A stretch of 64,000 bases of DNA, taken from the NCBI RefSeq assembly GCF_012976305.1, contig NZ_JABDSR010000007.1:62001-126000 (forward strand). The letters run 5' to 3'. This DNA comes from Peptoniphilus faecalis. Its GTDB lineage: Bacteria > Bacillota > Clostridia > Tissierellales > Peptoniphilaceae. Position numbers and translations under genes: made by a program. How positions within the stretch are numbered: the stretch's first letter is position 1; each line of letters opens with the position of its first letter. The notes beneath the pieces are model-generated. The model was not told the DNA's origin. It searched no databases and saw only the letters and a list, made by a program, of their open reading frames with translations. This document shows positions 8,583-18,201 of this stretch, one piece after another.

Positions 8583-9872
8583 CTACATGAGTGATCCAAA
8601 GAGTATTGAACCTATTACAAGTATAATTCCTCCACCAAGTCTTGATGAAAGTTGAGCATAACTCATAAGTTCCATTCTATCAGCTGCTCCAAGAACAGCG
8701 ATATCTCCAGAACCACCTCTGTTAGCCATACATAGTCCTGCTGTAACAGCAGAGTCTACAAAGTAGAATCCTACAAGGTGACCAACAAGTCCTGAACCAA
8801 TTATAGCGCCTATTACAATTAAAAGTGCCATAATAACATTTCCTATAGTTATTGCAGTTACAAGCTCGTGTAAATCAGTTTCAACACCTACGCCAACCAT
8901 TACTAAAATTACAATATTTTTAGTAAAGAAAGACTGAACTTCCTTTGCAGCTTGTCTAAGTGAACCTGGAATAATTCCAAGACCATTAGCTAGGGCAACT
9001 AAAATAATCATAAAGGCAAAAGGGTGAATTGGAACTGATGGAACTAGTGGATCCCAAATTTTATCTGCAATAAGTCTTCCCAATTGATAAAAAGTAAGAC
9101 CCATTAAAATTGCTCCTGTGTAGTCTTTTATTTGTGTAGTGAATTTTTCTTCTCCCTTTCCAATTTCTGGAGCAGATCTCATAAGAGTTTTTTTATCACC
9201 AGTAAGCTTTGGATTTTTTTCTCCAATTTTATTTAAAAGACCGCCAGCAATTATTGCGAAAATATTTGCAATAGTAAGAATTGAAATTGCAAATCCATAA
9301 TAATTTGCTGCAGCGTCTCCAGTAACTCTTTCATAAATTTGACTTAATGGAACTGCACCTGCACCATTACCTCCACCCATTACTGGAAGAACGTATTTTA
9401 AAACAGTGTTTGCAGGAGAAACTCCAAAGAAAAGTCCTCCAATAATTCCAAGAACTGCTGCACCAACAACTCCACCTAGGATTGCTGGTATATAACCCGC
9501 AAAAGACTTAATCATAAGCTCTCTATTTAGTCCAAGAAGTGAACCAGTGATAAGCATTATGATGAAGAAGTTTAAAACTCCCATTGGTTTTGAGTTTACA
9601 GATGAAATAAGTTCAACATATTCTTCAGGAATTACTTTGTAATAACATAAAACTGCAGTACCTAAAAATGCAAGAACAAGTCCACCACCCACATAAGTGT
9701 TCCAAAATGGAATTTTCTCGCCAATTTCATATAAAATTATACCTATTGCGAACATTAGGGCAACTCCGCCCGCTAAATCCTTAGACAAAACTCCCAAATA
9801 AGTCGCTATGAAAACAATTATTGCTAAAATTAATAGCATTGGAAGATTAAGTCCAAAATATTTTTTCTTCAT
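8583..9872 (-). CDS. citS: 2-hydroxycarboxylate transporter family citrate/malate symporter
   Basis: 429 residues with about 11 membrane helices. The two family GGxG re-entrant motifs are present: VMGGGNGAGAVPLSQIY and NRGGSGDIAVLG. Family members (CitS, CitP, MleP, CimH) move citrate or malate with Na+ or by exchange. First gene of the citD-E-F operon, so citrate is the likely substrate; the symbol reflects context, not proof of Na+ coupling. SD AAGGAGG is 6-7 nt before the ATG. Confidence 0.9.
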   Translation of the reverse strand: MKKKYFGLNLPMLLILAIIVFIATYLGVLSKDLAGGVALMFAIGIILYEIGEKIPFWNTYVGGGLVLAFLGTAVLCYYKVIPEEYVELISSVNSKPMGVLNFFIIMLITGSLLGLNRELMIKSFAGYIPAILGGVVGAAVLGIIGGLFFGVSPANTVLKYVLPVMGGGNGAGAVPLSQIYERVTGDAAANYYGFAISILTIANIFAIIAGGLLNKIGEKNPKLTGDKKTLMRSAPEIGKGEEKFTTQIKDYTGAILMGLTFYQLGRLIADKIWDPLVPSVPIHPFAFMIILVALANGLGIIPGSLRQAAKEVQSFFTKNIVILVMVGVGVETDLHELVTAITIGNVIMALLIVIGAIIGSGLVGHLVGFYFVDSAVTAGLCMANRGGSGDIAVLGAADRMELMSYAQLSSRLGGGIILVIGSILFGSLM

Positions 9873-9900
9873 AAAAAACCTCCTTTTTTTCTATATTTCT

Positions 9901-9930
9901 ATAATACCCCAGAAACATGCTCTTATTCAA
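9901..9930 (-). promoter_or_regulatory. Promoter of the citrate lyase operon
   Basis: TTGAAT (9925-9930), an 18-bp spacer and TATTAT (9901-9906) lie 28 bp upstream of the transporter start. Confidence 0.6.
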
Positions 9931-9981
9931 TAAGTAAGATTTCCTTTTAGCCTCTTCGTTGTAACAATTATGTTGTAGACT

Positions 9982-10000
9982 TAACAAAATAATTTTGTTA
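9982..10000. promoter_or_regulatory. Perfect 19-bp palindrome, likely LysR-type operator
   Basis: TAACAAAAT-A-ATTTTGTTA contains the T-N11-A pattern of LysR-type binding sites. It lies roughly 90-100 bp upstream of the predicted start of the citrate lyase operon. The neighbouring LysR gene makes it a candidate operator. Confidence 0.5.
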
Positions 10001-10031
10001 TAAAGCTTTTAAATACATAATAAAATTTAAA

Positions 10032-10057
10032 AAAGCAAGTCCATTGCTTGCTTTTCT
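10032..10057 (-). terminator. Terminator after the LysR regulator
   Basis: Minus-strand stem AAGCAAGCAATGGACTTGCTT followed by a T-run separates the LysR gene from the citrate lyase promoter downstream. Confidence 0.75.
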
Positions 10058-10211
10058 TTAAATTTATTAAGTTATTATTTTAAAAAAGATGCAAATTATC
10101 AAATCCAATTTTAAGATTTTTAATAAAAGTATAATAATATATTTGTAGATATTTTGCATATTAAATTTTAATTCTATTCTTAATTATATTTTTATGACAA
10201 TCGAAAATTAA

Positions 10212-11129
10212 TTAGAAAAAATACTTTTTCATTTCTTCAATAAAAACCTGTGTAGCTTGAGACTTATATAAATTTGGAATTGTAAGAATAGCCGTGTACC
10301 ATATATTTTCCTTTGTTCCAATCAGATTAAAACTATCATAATCCTTATCTTGGTTAAATATACTTAAATAATCCTTAGGTATTATAGTTACTCCCATGCC
10401 CTTAGCCGCAAGTCTCTTCGCAGTCTCAAAATTTTTTGTAGTTAAAATAACCTTTGGACTTATTCCATAGGACTTTATTGTCCTTTCTTGTACCTTTCTT
10501 ATTCCTTTATTTATATTTAAAAGTATAAATTTCTCTAATGCTAAATCTTTTAAGTCTACAAACTTTTTACCATTGTCTTCTTTAACTTTTTCTGAATTTT
10601 TTAAATAATCTTTAGAAGTAACTAAAAGGAATTCATCTTTTCTTAGCATCTCATATTCTATATTATCATTTATATCTTTTTTATGAACATGAGTTATAGC
10701 AAAATCAACATCCCCACTTAAAACAAGTTCCTCTAAAACTCTTGTGTTTTCTTCTTTAATTACTATTTCAATATTAGGATAATTATTGTTGAAATTTGGA
10801 AGAACTTTAGGAAGGATGTTCATGCCTAAATATCTTGCTACTCCTATAACTAGTCTACCTGATTTTAATTCATTTATATGTGTGATTTCCGATTTAAAAT
10901 CATTATATATGTTTAAAATTTCTTTCGCCATTAGGTAATACTTTTCCCCTGCATAGGTTAACTTCATACCTCTTGGTTCGCGAATAAATAAATGAGTTTC
11001 TAATTCTTTTTCAATTCTTTGTAGTGCTTGGCTTAGACTTGGTTGAGCAATATAAAGTTTTTCTGCAGCTTTTGATATCGACTTAGTATCAGCTATAGTT
11101 TTAATATAAAGTAATTCTCTATCGTTCAT
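10212..11129 (-). CDS. LysR-family regulator, probable citrate regulator
   Basis: 305 residues. The N-terminal winged helix-turn-helix (TKSISKAAEKLYIAQPSLSQALQRIE) is followed by the usual LysR effector-binding domain (from about residue 90). It is divergent from a CitMHS citrate transporter and directly upstream of the citrate lyase operon, so it probably senses citrate or a related acid and controls one or both. The effector is inferred from context only. Confidence 0.88.
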   Translation of the reverse strand: MNDRELLYIKTIADTKSISKAAEKLYIAQPSLSQALQRIEKELETHLFIREPRGMKLTYAGEKYYLMAKEILNIYNDFKSEITHINELKSGRLVIGVARYLGMNILPKVLPNFNNNYPNIEIVIKEENTRVLEELVLSGDVDFAITHVHKKDINDNIEYEMLRKDEFLLVTSKDYLKNSEKVKEDNGKKFVDLKDLALEKFILLNINKGIRKVQERTIKSYGISPKVILTTKNFETAKRLAAKGMGVTIIPKDYLSIFNQDKDYDSFNLIGTKENIWYTAILTIPNLYKSQATQVFIEEMKKYFF

Positions 11130-11177
11130 ACTCTCCTCCCATAGTTAAAATCTATATTATATATTTTAAAATAGTAT

Positions 11178-11206
11178 TTGTTACATAGTATATTTAATAC
11201 GATAAT
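11178..11206 (+). promoter_or_regulatory. Putative promoter of the CitMHS transporter
   Basis: TTGTTA (11178-11183), 17 bp, GATAAT (11201-11206), in the 127-bp divergent region shared with the LysR gene. Confidence 0.45.
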
Positions 11207-11256
11207 ATTCTATATATAAGAAGACTTTATGTCAATTACATAACAGGAGGTATTTT

Positions 11257-12555
11257 ATGTTATCATTAGTAGGTTTTTTATTAGTTCTAGCAATTATAGT
11301 TTTGCTTTTAAAAGGAAAGATGAGCCCTATCGTTGTTCTTATTTTAGTACCTAGTATAGCTGCTCTTTTAATTGGAACTAGTATCCCTGATTTGAAAGAA
11401 ATGATTGGTGCTGGTATGAAGACAGTATCTAATAACTCTATTTTGTTTATTTTCTCAATCGTTTTCTTCTGCATCATGAGTGATGTTGGAGTTTTTGATG
11501 TTATAGTAGATAAACTTGTTGCTATGGCTGGAGAAAATGTTATTGCCATTACCATTGCAACTGGAATAATAGGTATTATTGCCCACCTTGATGGTGCTAC
11601 TGCTACTACTGTTCTTATAACAATACCTACTATGTATCCAATTTATAAGAGAATGGGAATAAGACCGCAGGTTTTACTTTGTTTAACTGCTTGTGCAATG
11701 GGAGTTATGAATCTTCTTCCTTGGGGTGGTCCTGTTGCAAGAGCTGCAACAGTTCTTGGTATTGATGCAACTGGACTCTGGTTAAAATTAATTCCAATCC
11801 AAGTTTTTGGAATCGTTTCAACAATTACTCTTGCAATAATTCTTGGAACAATTGAAAAGAAAAGAGGAGCTGGCACAACTTTGAAAATCCAATCATCTAA
11901 TGTTGAAAAATCTTCAGAAGAACTTGACCCAAGATTTAAGAAACTCCTTCCTTTAAATATTATTTTGACAATTGCTGTAATAGGTCTATTGATGGTTGAT
12001 ATTCTCCAATCTTATTATGTTTTTATGATTGGATTATCCCTTGCTCTTTGCATTAACTACCCAAGCTTAAAGGAGCAAAACGAAAAAATTAAAGAACATG
12101 CGGCATCAGCTTTAACTATTTCTGCAACAATTTTATCCGCTGGAATAATGGTTGGAATAATGGACGGAACCGGAATGATTGAAGCTATGGCAATAACTTT
12201 AACTAATATTATTCCAAGTGCTCTCGGAAGATTTACTCATTTAATCTTTGGCTTCCTTGCACTTCCTATGGGAATGCTTGTTGGTACGGACGCTTATTTC
12301 TTTGGACTAATGCCACCAATAATAGAAGTTGGCAAGGCTTTTGGTATTGAAGGAATTAACACAGCTATGGCTATGTTGATTGGAAAAAACGTGTCTCTGA
12401 TGATTTCTCCACTTGTTCCTGCAACTTACCTTGCGCTAGGATTAGTTGAAAATTTAGAATTAAAGGATCATATAAAGTTCTCTTTCAAATACTTGTATTC
12501 TGTCTCAATACTAATGGTTTTAGCAGGTTTAGTATTTGGAATAATTCATCTATAA
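11257..12555 (+). CDS. CitMHS-family citrate (metal-citrate) transporter
   Basis: 432 residues, about 12 membrane helices. The AHLDGATATTVLITIPTMYP and MNLLPWGGPVARAA segments are typical of CitMHS proteins, which import citrate complexed with Mg2+ or Ca2+ with protons. It is the second citrate carrier in this locus. SD AGGAGG precedes the ATG by 8 nt. Transcription ends in the MITE-like repeat immediately downstream. Confidence 0.9.
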   Translation: MLSLVGFLLVLAIIVLLLKGKMSPIVVLILVPSIAALLIGTSIPDLKEMIGAGMKTVSNNSILFIFSIVFFCIMSDVGVFDVIVDKLVAMAGENVIAITIATGIIGIIAHLDGATATTVLITIPTMYPIYKRMGIRPQVLLCLTACAMGVMNLLPWGGPVARAATVLGIDATGLWLKLIPIQVFGIVSTITLAIILGTIEKKRGAGTTLKIQSSNVEKSSEELDPRFKKLLPLNIILTIAVIGLLMVDILQSYYVFMIGLSLALCINYPSLKEQNEKIKEHAASALTISATILSAGIMVGIMDGTGMIEAMAITLTNIIPSALGRFTHLIFGFLALPMGMLVGTDAYFFGLMPPIIEVGKAFGIEGINTAMAMLIGKNVSLMISPLVPATYLALGLVENLELKDHIKFSFKYLYSVSILMVLAGLVFGIIHL

Positions 12556-12575
12556 TATTTATGTTTAAAAGGTCA

Positions 12576-12725
12576 TGTTGCAGAATAGATGATTCTACTC
12601 TGCAACATCTTTTTTTATCAAGTATTTAAGTTTAGCTATTGTTTTTTTGTTTTTCCGTGATTACATTGTAAAAAAGACGAGGATTTCTCTATTTTCTCGT
12701 CTTTTTTTTAGGACTTTTGCAACAG
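12576..12725 (+). repeat. MITE-like interspersed repeat, copy 1
   Basis: About 150 bp bounded by short inverted ends (TGTTGCAGAA / TTTTGCAACA). It contains two rho-independent terminators: a GTTGCAGA...TCTGCAAC stem with T7, and an AAGACGAG...CTCGTCTT stem with T8. A second copy lies at 20678-20829 with high identity. Each sits directly behind a plus-strand gene that faces a minus-strand gene. No ORF inside. Confidence 0.8.
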
Positions 12726-12791
12726 CCACTTTTTGTTAATCTTTTCAATTATTAAAATAAAAAGCAAGCTTTCGCCTGCTATATAATAATA

Positions 12792-13979
12792 TTATATTAA
12801 TTTATCTAAAAACTCTTTTACCTTTTCTATAAATTCTAAATAATTTACTTTTACATATTCACTCTTATTATAGCTTGATATTAAATCACCAGTTATAAAT
12901 CCACTTTCAATAGTATCTCTAACTGACTTCTTTAATTTTACTCCAAAATCTTCTAATTCTTTGTTTCCATCAAGCTGACCTCTTTTTTCAATTCCAGATG
13001 CCCAAGTAAATATTAGAGCAACAGAGTTTGTGGATGGAATTTCTCCCTTTTGATATCTTCTATAATGGTCAGTTACAGTTCCATGTGCTGCTTCATACAA
13101 ATAAGTGCCATTGCCAATAATTGATGATTCCATTAGAGATAATGATCCATATACCGCAGAAATCATATCACTCATCACATCTCCGTCATAATTCTTTAAA
13201 GCCCATAGAATATTTCCCTTTGATTTCATTATTTGTGCTATGGCATTATCTATTAAGTAGTAATGATAATTTAATCCTCTTTTTTCAAACTCATCTTTGT
13301 ATTCTTTATAAGTTTCATTAAATATTTCTTTAAAAACAGAATCGTATCCTAAAACTACAGTGTCCTTAGTTGAAAAAATTAAATTCATGTTTTTAGAAAT
13401 AGCGTATTTGAAGGATACATGAGCAAAATCTTCGATTGACTTAACTTTATTATATTGAGTTAAAAAAATAGCGTCATAATCAGGTTTATAAGAATATTTG
13501 TCTTCTCCATTGATTGAAACTGTTAATTCATCGCCTTTTTTTACATTTAAAGCTTTTGAAACATATATATCTCCAAAGGAATGCCTTGCTATTGCTATTG
13601 GCTCTTTCCAAGTAGGGATTAAAATGTTTAAACAATCAAAAATAATGGGTTCTCTAAACATTACACCATCAAGATATGCTCTTATTGTAGCATTTGGAGA
13701 AGGGTAGATTTTATTTAAATTGAATTCTTTTACTCTATCTTCATTTGCTGTAATCGTTGCACATTTAACGCCTATGTGATGCCTAGCGACAGCTTTTGCC
13801 GAATCAATTGTTACTTCATCATAAGTATTGTTTCTGTTTTCTATCGATAGATCATAATAATCAAGATTTAAATCAATATATGGTTCAAGCAATTCTTTTT
13901 TTATATCTTTCCAGATGACTCTCGTCATCTCGTCTCCATCCATTTCTACGATTGGATTTTTCATTTTAATTTTTGCCAA
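12792..13979 (-). CDS. icd: NADP-dependent isocitrate dehydrogenase
   Basis: 395 residues, the homodimeric eukaryote-like subfamily. Converts isocitrate to 2-oxoglutarate and CO2 with NADPH. The N-terminus KIKMKNPIVEMDGDEMTRVI and the EAAHGTVTDHYR and PSPNATIRAYLDG motifs are diagnostic. Start taken at a TTG giving MAKIKMKN, with AGAGGTG 6 nt before it; a GTG three codons upstream overlaps that site. It stands between the citrate transporter and citX, consistent with routing some citrate to glutamate synthesis. Aconitase is not in the window. Confidence 0.94.
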   Translation of the reverse strand: MAKIKMKNPIVEMDGDEMTRVIWKDIKKELLEPYIDLNLDYYDLSIENRNNTYDEVTIDSAKAVARHHIGVKCATITANEDRVKEFNLNKIYPSPNATIRAYLDGVMFREPIIFDCLNILIPTWKEPIAIARHSFGDIYVSKALNVKKGDELTVSINGEDKYSYKPDYDAIFLTQYNKVKSIEDFAHVSFKYAISKNMNLIFSTKDTVVLGYDSVFKEIFNETYKEYKDEFEKRGLNYHYYLIDNAIAQIMKSKGNILWALKNYDGDVMSDMISAVYGSLSLMESSIIGNGTYLYEAAHGTVTDHYRRYQKGEIPSTNSVALIFTWASGIEKRGQLDGNKELEDFGVKLKKSVRDTIESGFITGDLISSYNKSEYVKVNYLEFIEKVKEFLDKLI

Positions 13980-14330
13980 TATATTCACCTCTTATAAAAT
14001 TCTATCAAAAGCTTTTATATAAGACTAATATCAAAAAACAAGTTTTGATATAGCCTCACCCTATGTAAAAATCTATTAAAAAGAAAATATATGCTAAAAT
14101 TAAAAAAGTTAAAAGATGTAGGATGATTCTCTTATAGTATTTAAAAAGTTTTTGATTTATTAAATACTACAAAAAACTTTCTTTAATAAAATTGATTATA
14201 GCAAAGCATATATTAATCAAAATATTTTTTGCAAAAGCTTATTTGCCATCTGCATTAAAACAAATCCTTTACAATAACATTTTATTAAATTTTTCCAAGG
14301 TCGTATTATCTTTAAGTGTAACTCTTTAAA
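13980..14330. other. Intergenic region with one hairpin
   Basis: About 350 AT-rich bases between icd and citX. ATATCAAAA/TTTTGATAT (14028-14051, 6-nt loop) is a perfect inverted repeat upstream of icd without a T-run, possibly an operator. Nothing else is recognised. Confidence 0.45.
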
Positions 14331-14843
14331 TTAAAGTTTTAAAATTTCTAGCACTTTCTCTTCAAGTTCTTCTATACTATGCCTTTCTTCTTTTATACAA
14401 GTCCTTGCCACATCCCCGCAAATTATACACCTTCTCTCTGAAAGTCCTAAGCTTGATCTTGAAATTTGTGTAAAATCTTTGTCATAAATATCTATATCAA
14501 GAAGTCTTCCTCCAAAATTTTTTTCTTCAAGATCTATCATCCTTTTCTTTACAAATTTTCCATTACAATCGATGGCAGCAATATACTCCATTCCCGTCCT
14601 TAGATTATTGTATTCTTCTTCAAGAATGCTGATGCTATTTTCTTGCAAAATTTTTTTTATTTTTTCTATATAATCTCTATGAAATTTTACTGCTTCCTTA
14701 AAGTTTTTTTCTTCGCCGGGAATATTTAGCATAAAGGAAAGCACTGGGGAGTTAAATTTTTCCGTCAGAGCCTTTATTTTATAATATCTTTTTTCCTTTG
14801 CATCAAGCATTTTTTGCATGCGAACTATTTTAGAGTCTTTCAT
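14331..14843 (-). CDS. citX: Apo-citrate lyase phosphoribosyl-dephospho-CoA transferase
   Basis: 170 residues. Attaches the prosthetic group precursor to the CitD serine. The family motif region GGRLLDIDIYD followed by RSSLGLSERRCIICG is clear, with conserved Cys and His near the end (CIKEERHSIEEL). Overlaps the end of citC by 14 bases, so it is translationally coupled in citG-citC-citX. Confidence 0.93.
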   Translation of the reverse strand: MKDSKIVRMQKMLDAKEKRYYKIKALTEKFNSPVLSFMLNIPGEEKNFKEAVKFHRDYIEKIKKILQENSISILEEEYNNLRTGMEYIAAIDCNGKFVKKRMIDLEEKNFGGRLLDIDIYDKDFTQISRSSLGLSERRCIICGDVARTCIKEERHSIEELEEKVLEILKL

Positions 14844-15822
14844 TTATTATTTTCTGCCCTTCATCTGATTTCAGTGCCTTTATTGTAGCAGCTGGCAAAT
14901 ACTTATAGGCTTCTTGAAATTTTTTTTCCTTTAGAAGTTTCCTCACCTTTGATGCAGAGATTACTTCTTCATCACTTTTTAACCTCTCGATTTCCACTAA
15001 CTCAACTCCATAATTTGGCAAAATTTTTTTCATAGTCTCGTTATAATTTTTAGTTACAATGTCTATGTCTTCTGTTCCCACAAACCTTTTTTTGATATTT
15101 AACGCCTTTGCGAAGTATCTTCCAAAAATTTTCGTGTCAAGTTCTGAATATGCTTTCAAAATTGTTTTTTCGTCCTTATAAAAATATGTTGGAAAAGTAT
15201 TTTTTGAAATAATGTAGTCATTACCTGGGTGCAAAATTACATCGTCAAATTTTTCCACTTCTTCTTTCACTATTTGATACCTAAACTTATAGGGGAATGT
15301 CGAACCCTCCTCTTCCACCATAAAGATGTGAAGAAGATCCGTAAACTTTCTCGCAGTCTCAATTAAATATAGATGTCCCTTAGTCATTGGGTTTGCATTT
15401 ATTACAATGGCACCAGATTCTCTATGATCGCTAATGTTTTTTAGAATACACTGGAGTTGCTCTATTTTATTGTCAAGTAGTGCCACATCTTCTGTCTCTT
15501 CGACTATAGAAAATCCAAAATCAGAAAATATTTTTACATTCTTTGGCTTTGTAAAAATGAAGAGATGCTTGTTTCCCACTTCATATTGGTGATTCAAAAG
15601 TCTTGTGATTATAGCATTAGTAATGCCCATGCCCTGATAACTTTCTTCAATGGCAAAACATTTTAAAACTCGTCCAGACGATGAGCCCGTCCCCACAATT
15701 TTATCACCATCCACCGCTATAATTGTGTACTCAATGTCCCTCTCGTAATCTATATCAAATCTTTTTAAAAATTTTTCAACTTTCCCTTTCTCGAAATTCA
15801 TTACTTCTTTATATTCAATCAA
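14830..15822 (-). CDS. citC: [Citrate (pro-3S)-lyase] ligase
   Basis: 330 residues. Acetylates the thiol of the lyase prosthetic group with ATP and acetate, switching the enzyme on. An N-terminal GNAT-like domain (about 1-120, with SYQGMGITNAII) precedes a nucleotidyltransferase domain bearing the TxGH motif in NANPMTKGHLYLIE and a late ISASKVRKLL signature. It overlaps citG by 8 bases upstream and citX downstream. Confidence 0.95.
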   Translation of the reverse strand: MIEYKEVMNFEKGKVEKFLKRFDIDYERDIEYTIIAVDGDKIVGTGSSSGRVLKCFAIEESYQGMGITNAIITRLLNHQYEVGNKHLFIFTKPKNVKIFSDFGFSIVEETEDVALLDNKIEQLQCILKNISDHRESGAIVINANPMTKGHLYLIETARKFTDLLHIFMVEEEGSTFPYKFRYQIVKEEVEKFDDVILHPGNDYIISKNTFPTYFYKDEKTILKAYSELDTKIFGRYFAKALNIKKRFVGTEDIDIVTKNYNETMKKILPNYGVELVEIERLKSDEEVISASKVRKLLKEKKFQEAYKYLPAATIKALKSDEGQKIINERL

Positions 15823-16639
15823 TGTAATCCTCCAATAGATATAAATAAAGAGTTAAAATTAAAAAATCAGCACAACCTCCAGGACTTAAATTTCTCCTTT
15901 TAAACTCCTTATTTATTTTTTCAATCTCCACCATGCCCCAACTTGTCTCGTAAAGTTTATTTGTTAAAACATAGTTTGCACTTTCCTTTAAAAATTTAAA
16001 TCCTTCAAATCCTCCTCTTTTTATAATATTTGAATCTTCAATAAAAGACATATAATAATAAAGAGTTCCCGTAAGAGCATAGTCAAAGTTTATATTTTTT
16101 TCAGCTTCCTTTAAAAATTTTAGACCTAGTAGAGCCTTTGAAAATCCTTTCTCTGCCTCTGCTCTTATTCCCTTTACTCCGTATTTTTTATAGTTTTCTT
16201 CACCATGACTTGTAGCAATCTTTTTATTTAGTTCTCTAGTAATTCCACGATTCAAATAGGAAACTCTTGAAATGATTTTTTCAAAGGAAAAATCTTTTCT
16301 TTTTATTTCAATTGCAGTTGCATAGACCATAAGTCCCAAGGAAAAAATAATCCCTTTGTGAGTGTTTGCTCCATGAGTTGCATCTTTCATCTTTTTTTCG
16401 TAAACAATTCCATATTTCCTAAGCTCATCATAATCTTCTCCAGATGAATTTTCGCCAAGTTCGTAAGCAATTTTAAAATAATCATGTAGTACCAAAGCTG
16501 AATTTAAAAAATCTATATAATCCATATCTTTATGTGCACCGGAATCTAACAAAGTTACAAGACCCGGTTTTGGACTAAGTGATACTTCGTAGATTAACGC
16601 ATAAGTTGAGAGTCTTGCAATAATACTTGAGTTTAACAT
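15815..16639 (-). CDS. citG: Triphosphoribosyl-dephospho-CoA synthase
   Basis: 274 residues. Makes the prosthetic-group precursor from ATP and dephospho-CoA. Family signatures: SPKPGLVTLLDSGAHKDMDY, GANTHKGIIFSLG, and near the C-terminus NLSPGGCADFLILTLYL. First gene of citG-citC-citX; SD GGAGGG precedes the ATG. No strong promoter stands out upstream. Confidence 0.95.
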   Translation of the reverse strand: MLNSSIIARLSTYALIYEVSLSPKPGLVTLLDSGAHKDMDYIDFLNSALVLHDYFKIAYELGENSSGEDYDELRKYGIVYEKKMKDATHGANTHKGIIFSLGLMVYATAIEIKRKDFSFEKIISRVSYLNRGITRELNKKIATSHGEENYKKYGVKGIRAEAEKGFSKALLGLKFLKEAEKNINFDYALTGTLYYYMSFIEDSNIIKRGGFEGFKFLKESANYVLTNKLYETSWGMVEIEKINKEFKRRNLSPGGCADFLILTLYLYLLEDYID

Positions 16640-16913
16640 AATCCCTCCGCCTTCATTATAATAAATAAAAATTTTTTCATCTACCTATTATTTTCATAAA
16701 CTCTCATTATTATATTGAGGATATAAATTATCAGAATAGGTGCAGAATGAGTAGACTTATGTTTAAGATGCAATGCTTATTTTTATGCTCCTTGTTATAT
16801 ATGCCAAAAGATAAAAGTGAAACATCAAGGGTCTTTTAATTTTATCATCTAAAAAATAATTTTGCTAAAACAAATAAAGATAATCTAAATTATAAATAGT
16901 AAACAAAATATAT
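16640..16913. other. Intergenic region upstream of citG
   Basis: About 270 bases between the citG start and the symporter terminator. TATAAT-like hexamers occur near 16655 and 16710 without convincing -35 partners. Nothing else seen. Confidence 0.4.
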
Positions 16914-16953
16914 AAAAAAGAGACATCCTTTAATCTCTAAAAGGATGCCTCTA
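16914..16953 (-). terminator. Terminator of the fumarase-symporter operon
   Basis: Minus-strand stem AGAGGCATCCTTT pairs with AAAGGATGTCTCT across an 8-nt loop and is followed by T6, 28 bases after the symporter stop. Confidence 0.88.
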
Positions 16954-16980
16954 AAAAGTAGGTTTTCTTTTACACAATTA

Positions 16981-18198
16981 CTAATTATTTAAAGTTTTTT
17001 CTGTCCTAGCTACTATTATTGATGTAGCTGCATCTCCTACAATATTAGGAACTACTCTACCCATATTTAATATCCTATCAATCCCAGCTAAAAGTCCTAT
17101 GGCTTCCATGGGAAGATTTACTGAAGACAAAACTATGGTTAACATCACTAATCCTGAACCAGGAATTCCAGCTGTCCCTATTGATGCTAATGTTGCCGTT
17201 AACATTACCATAGCTTGCTCCGTAAAACTTAAATCTATTCCAAACACTTGAGCTGTAAAAACAACTGCCACCGCTTGATATATTGCTGTACCATTCATGT
17301 TAACTACAGCGCCAAAGGGAATAACAAAATTTGCAGTCTCATCATCTACTCCAAGCTTTTTAACACTTTCAAGATTTAGAGGTATTGTAGCAACACTAGA
17401 ACAAGTTGCAAAAACAAAGGCCATTGGTTCCTTCATAGTTTTAAAAAATTTAATTGGATTAACTTTCCCAATTATCCCAACCATTAAAATTCCTTGAACA
17501 AAAATAAGATAGATAAGTGATGATAAATATAAAGCTGCTATTGATTTTAAATATGGTATTAATATATCCGCCCCATTTGTTCCAATAACATTGGCCATTA
17601 ATCCAAAAACTCCATAAGGAGTAAATTGCAACACTATATCAGTTAGTTTTTCCATAGATTTTTGTCCCGCTTCAAAAATGTCTAATAATTTTTTTCCAGT
17701 ATCTCCAAGCCTAGATAAGGAAAATCCAAAAATCAAAGCAAAAAATATTATTTGCAACAAATCTCCTTCAGCTAAAGATTTAAATATATTTTTCGGTATA
17801 ATATTTATTAATGTATCAAGCATTGACACAGTTTCTTTTTGCTCAACTTTTGCGATATCTACATTTATTGAAATTCCCGATCCTATATTTATTAAATTAG
17901 AAATAACAAGTCCCAACACAATAGCTAGAGCCGTTGAGGATAAAAAAATAGCTACCGACTTAATACCAATTCTTCCAAGTCTCTTTGCATCCCCCATATC
18001 TCCTGCAGCACACACTAAAAGGCATAAAACTAAGGGAGCTACCACCATCATTAATAAATTTGTAAGTATCGTCCCCAAAAAATTAAACATGGATGCTTTT
18101 TCGCCAAATATAAAACCTGCAATAATACCTAATACAAATCCGACCATTATCCTCTTAAAAAGGCTAAGATTTTTCCATGGCTTAAAAATAAATCCCAT
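16981..18198 (-). CDS. Dicarboxylate/amino acid:cation symporter (DAACS family)
   Basis: 405 residues, eight membrane helices plus re-entrant loops. Hallmarks of glutamate/C4-dicarboxylate symporters are present: FATCSSVATIPLNLES, NMNGTAIYQAVAVVF and GTAGIPGSGLVMLT. It follows the fumarase genes with only a 3-base gap, so the substrate is probably fumarate, malate or a related dicarboxylate. Glutamate or serine transport cannot be excluded from sequence. Confidence 0.88.
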   Translation of the reverse strand: MGFIFKPWKNLSLFKRIMVGFVLGIIAGFIFGEKASMFNFLGTILTNLLMMVVAPLVLCLLVCAAGDMGDAKRLGRIGIKSVAIFLSSTALAIVLGLVISNLINIGSGISINVDIAKVEQKETVSMLDTLINIIPKNIFKSLAEGDLLQIIFFALIFGFSLSRLGDTGKKLLDIFEAGQKSMEKLTDIVLQFTPYGVFGLMANVIGTNGADILIPYLKSIAALYLSSLIYLIFVQGILMVGIIGKVNPIKFFKTMKEPMAFVFATCSSVATIPLNLESVKKLGVDDETANFVIPFGAVVNMNGTAIYQAVAVVFTAQVFGIDLSFTEQAMVMLTATLASIGTAGIPGSGLVMLTIVLSSVNLPMEAIGLLAGIDRILNMGRVVPNIVGDAATSIIVARTEKTLNN

Positions 18199-18201
18199 AT
18201 A

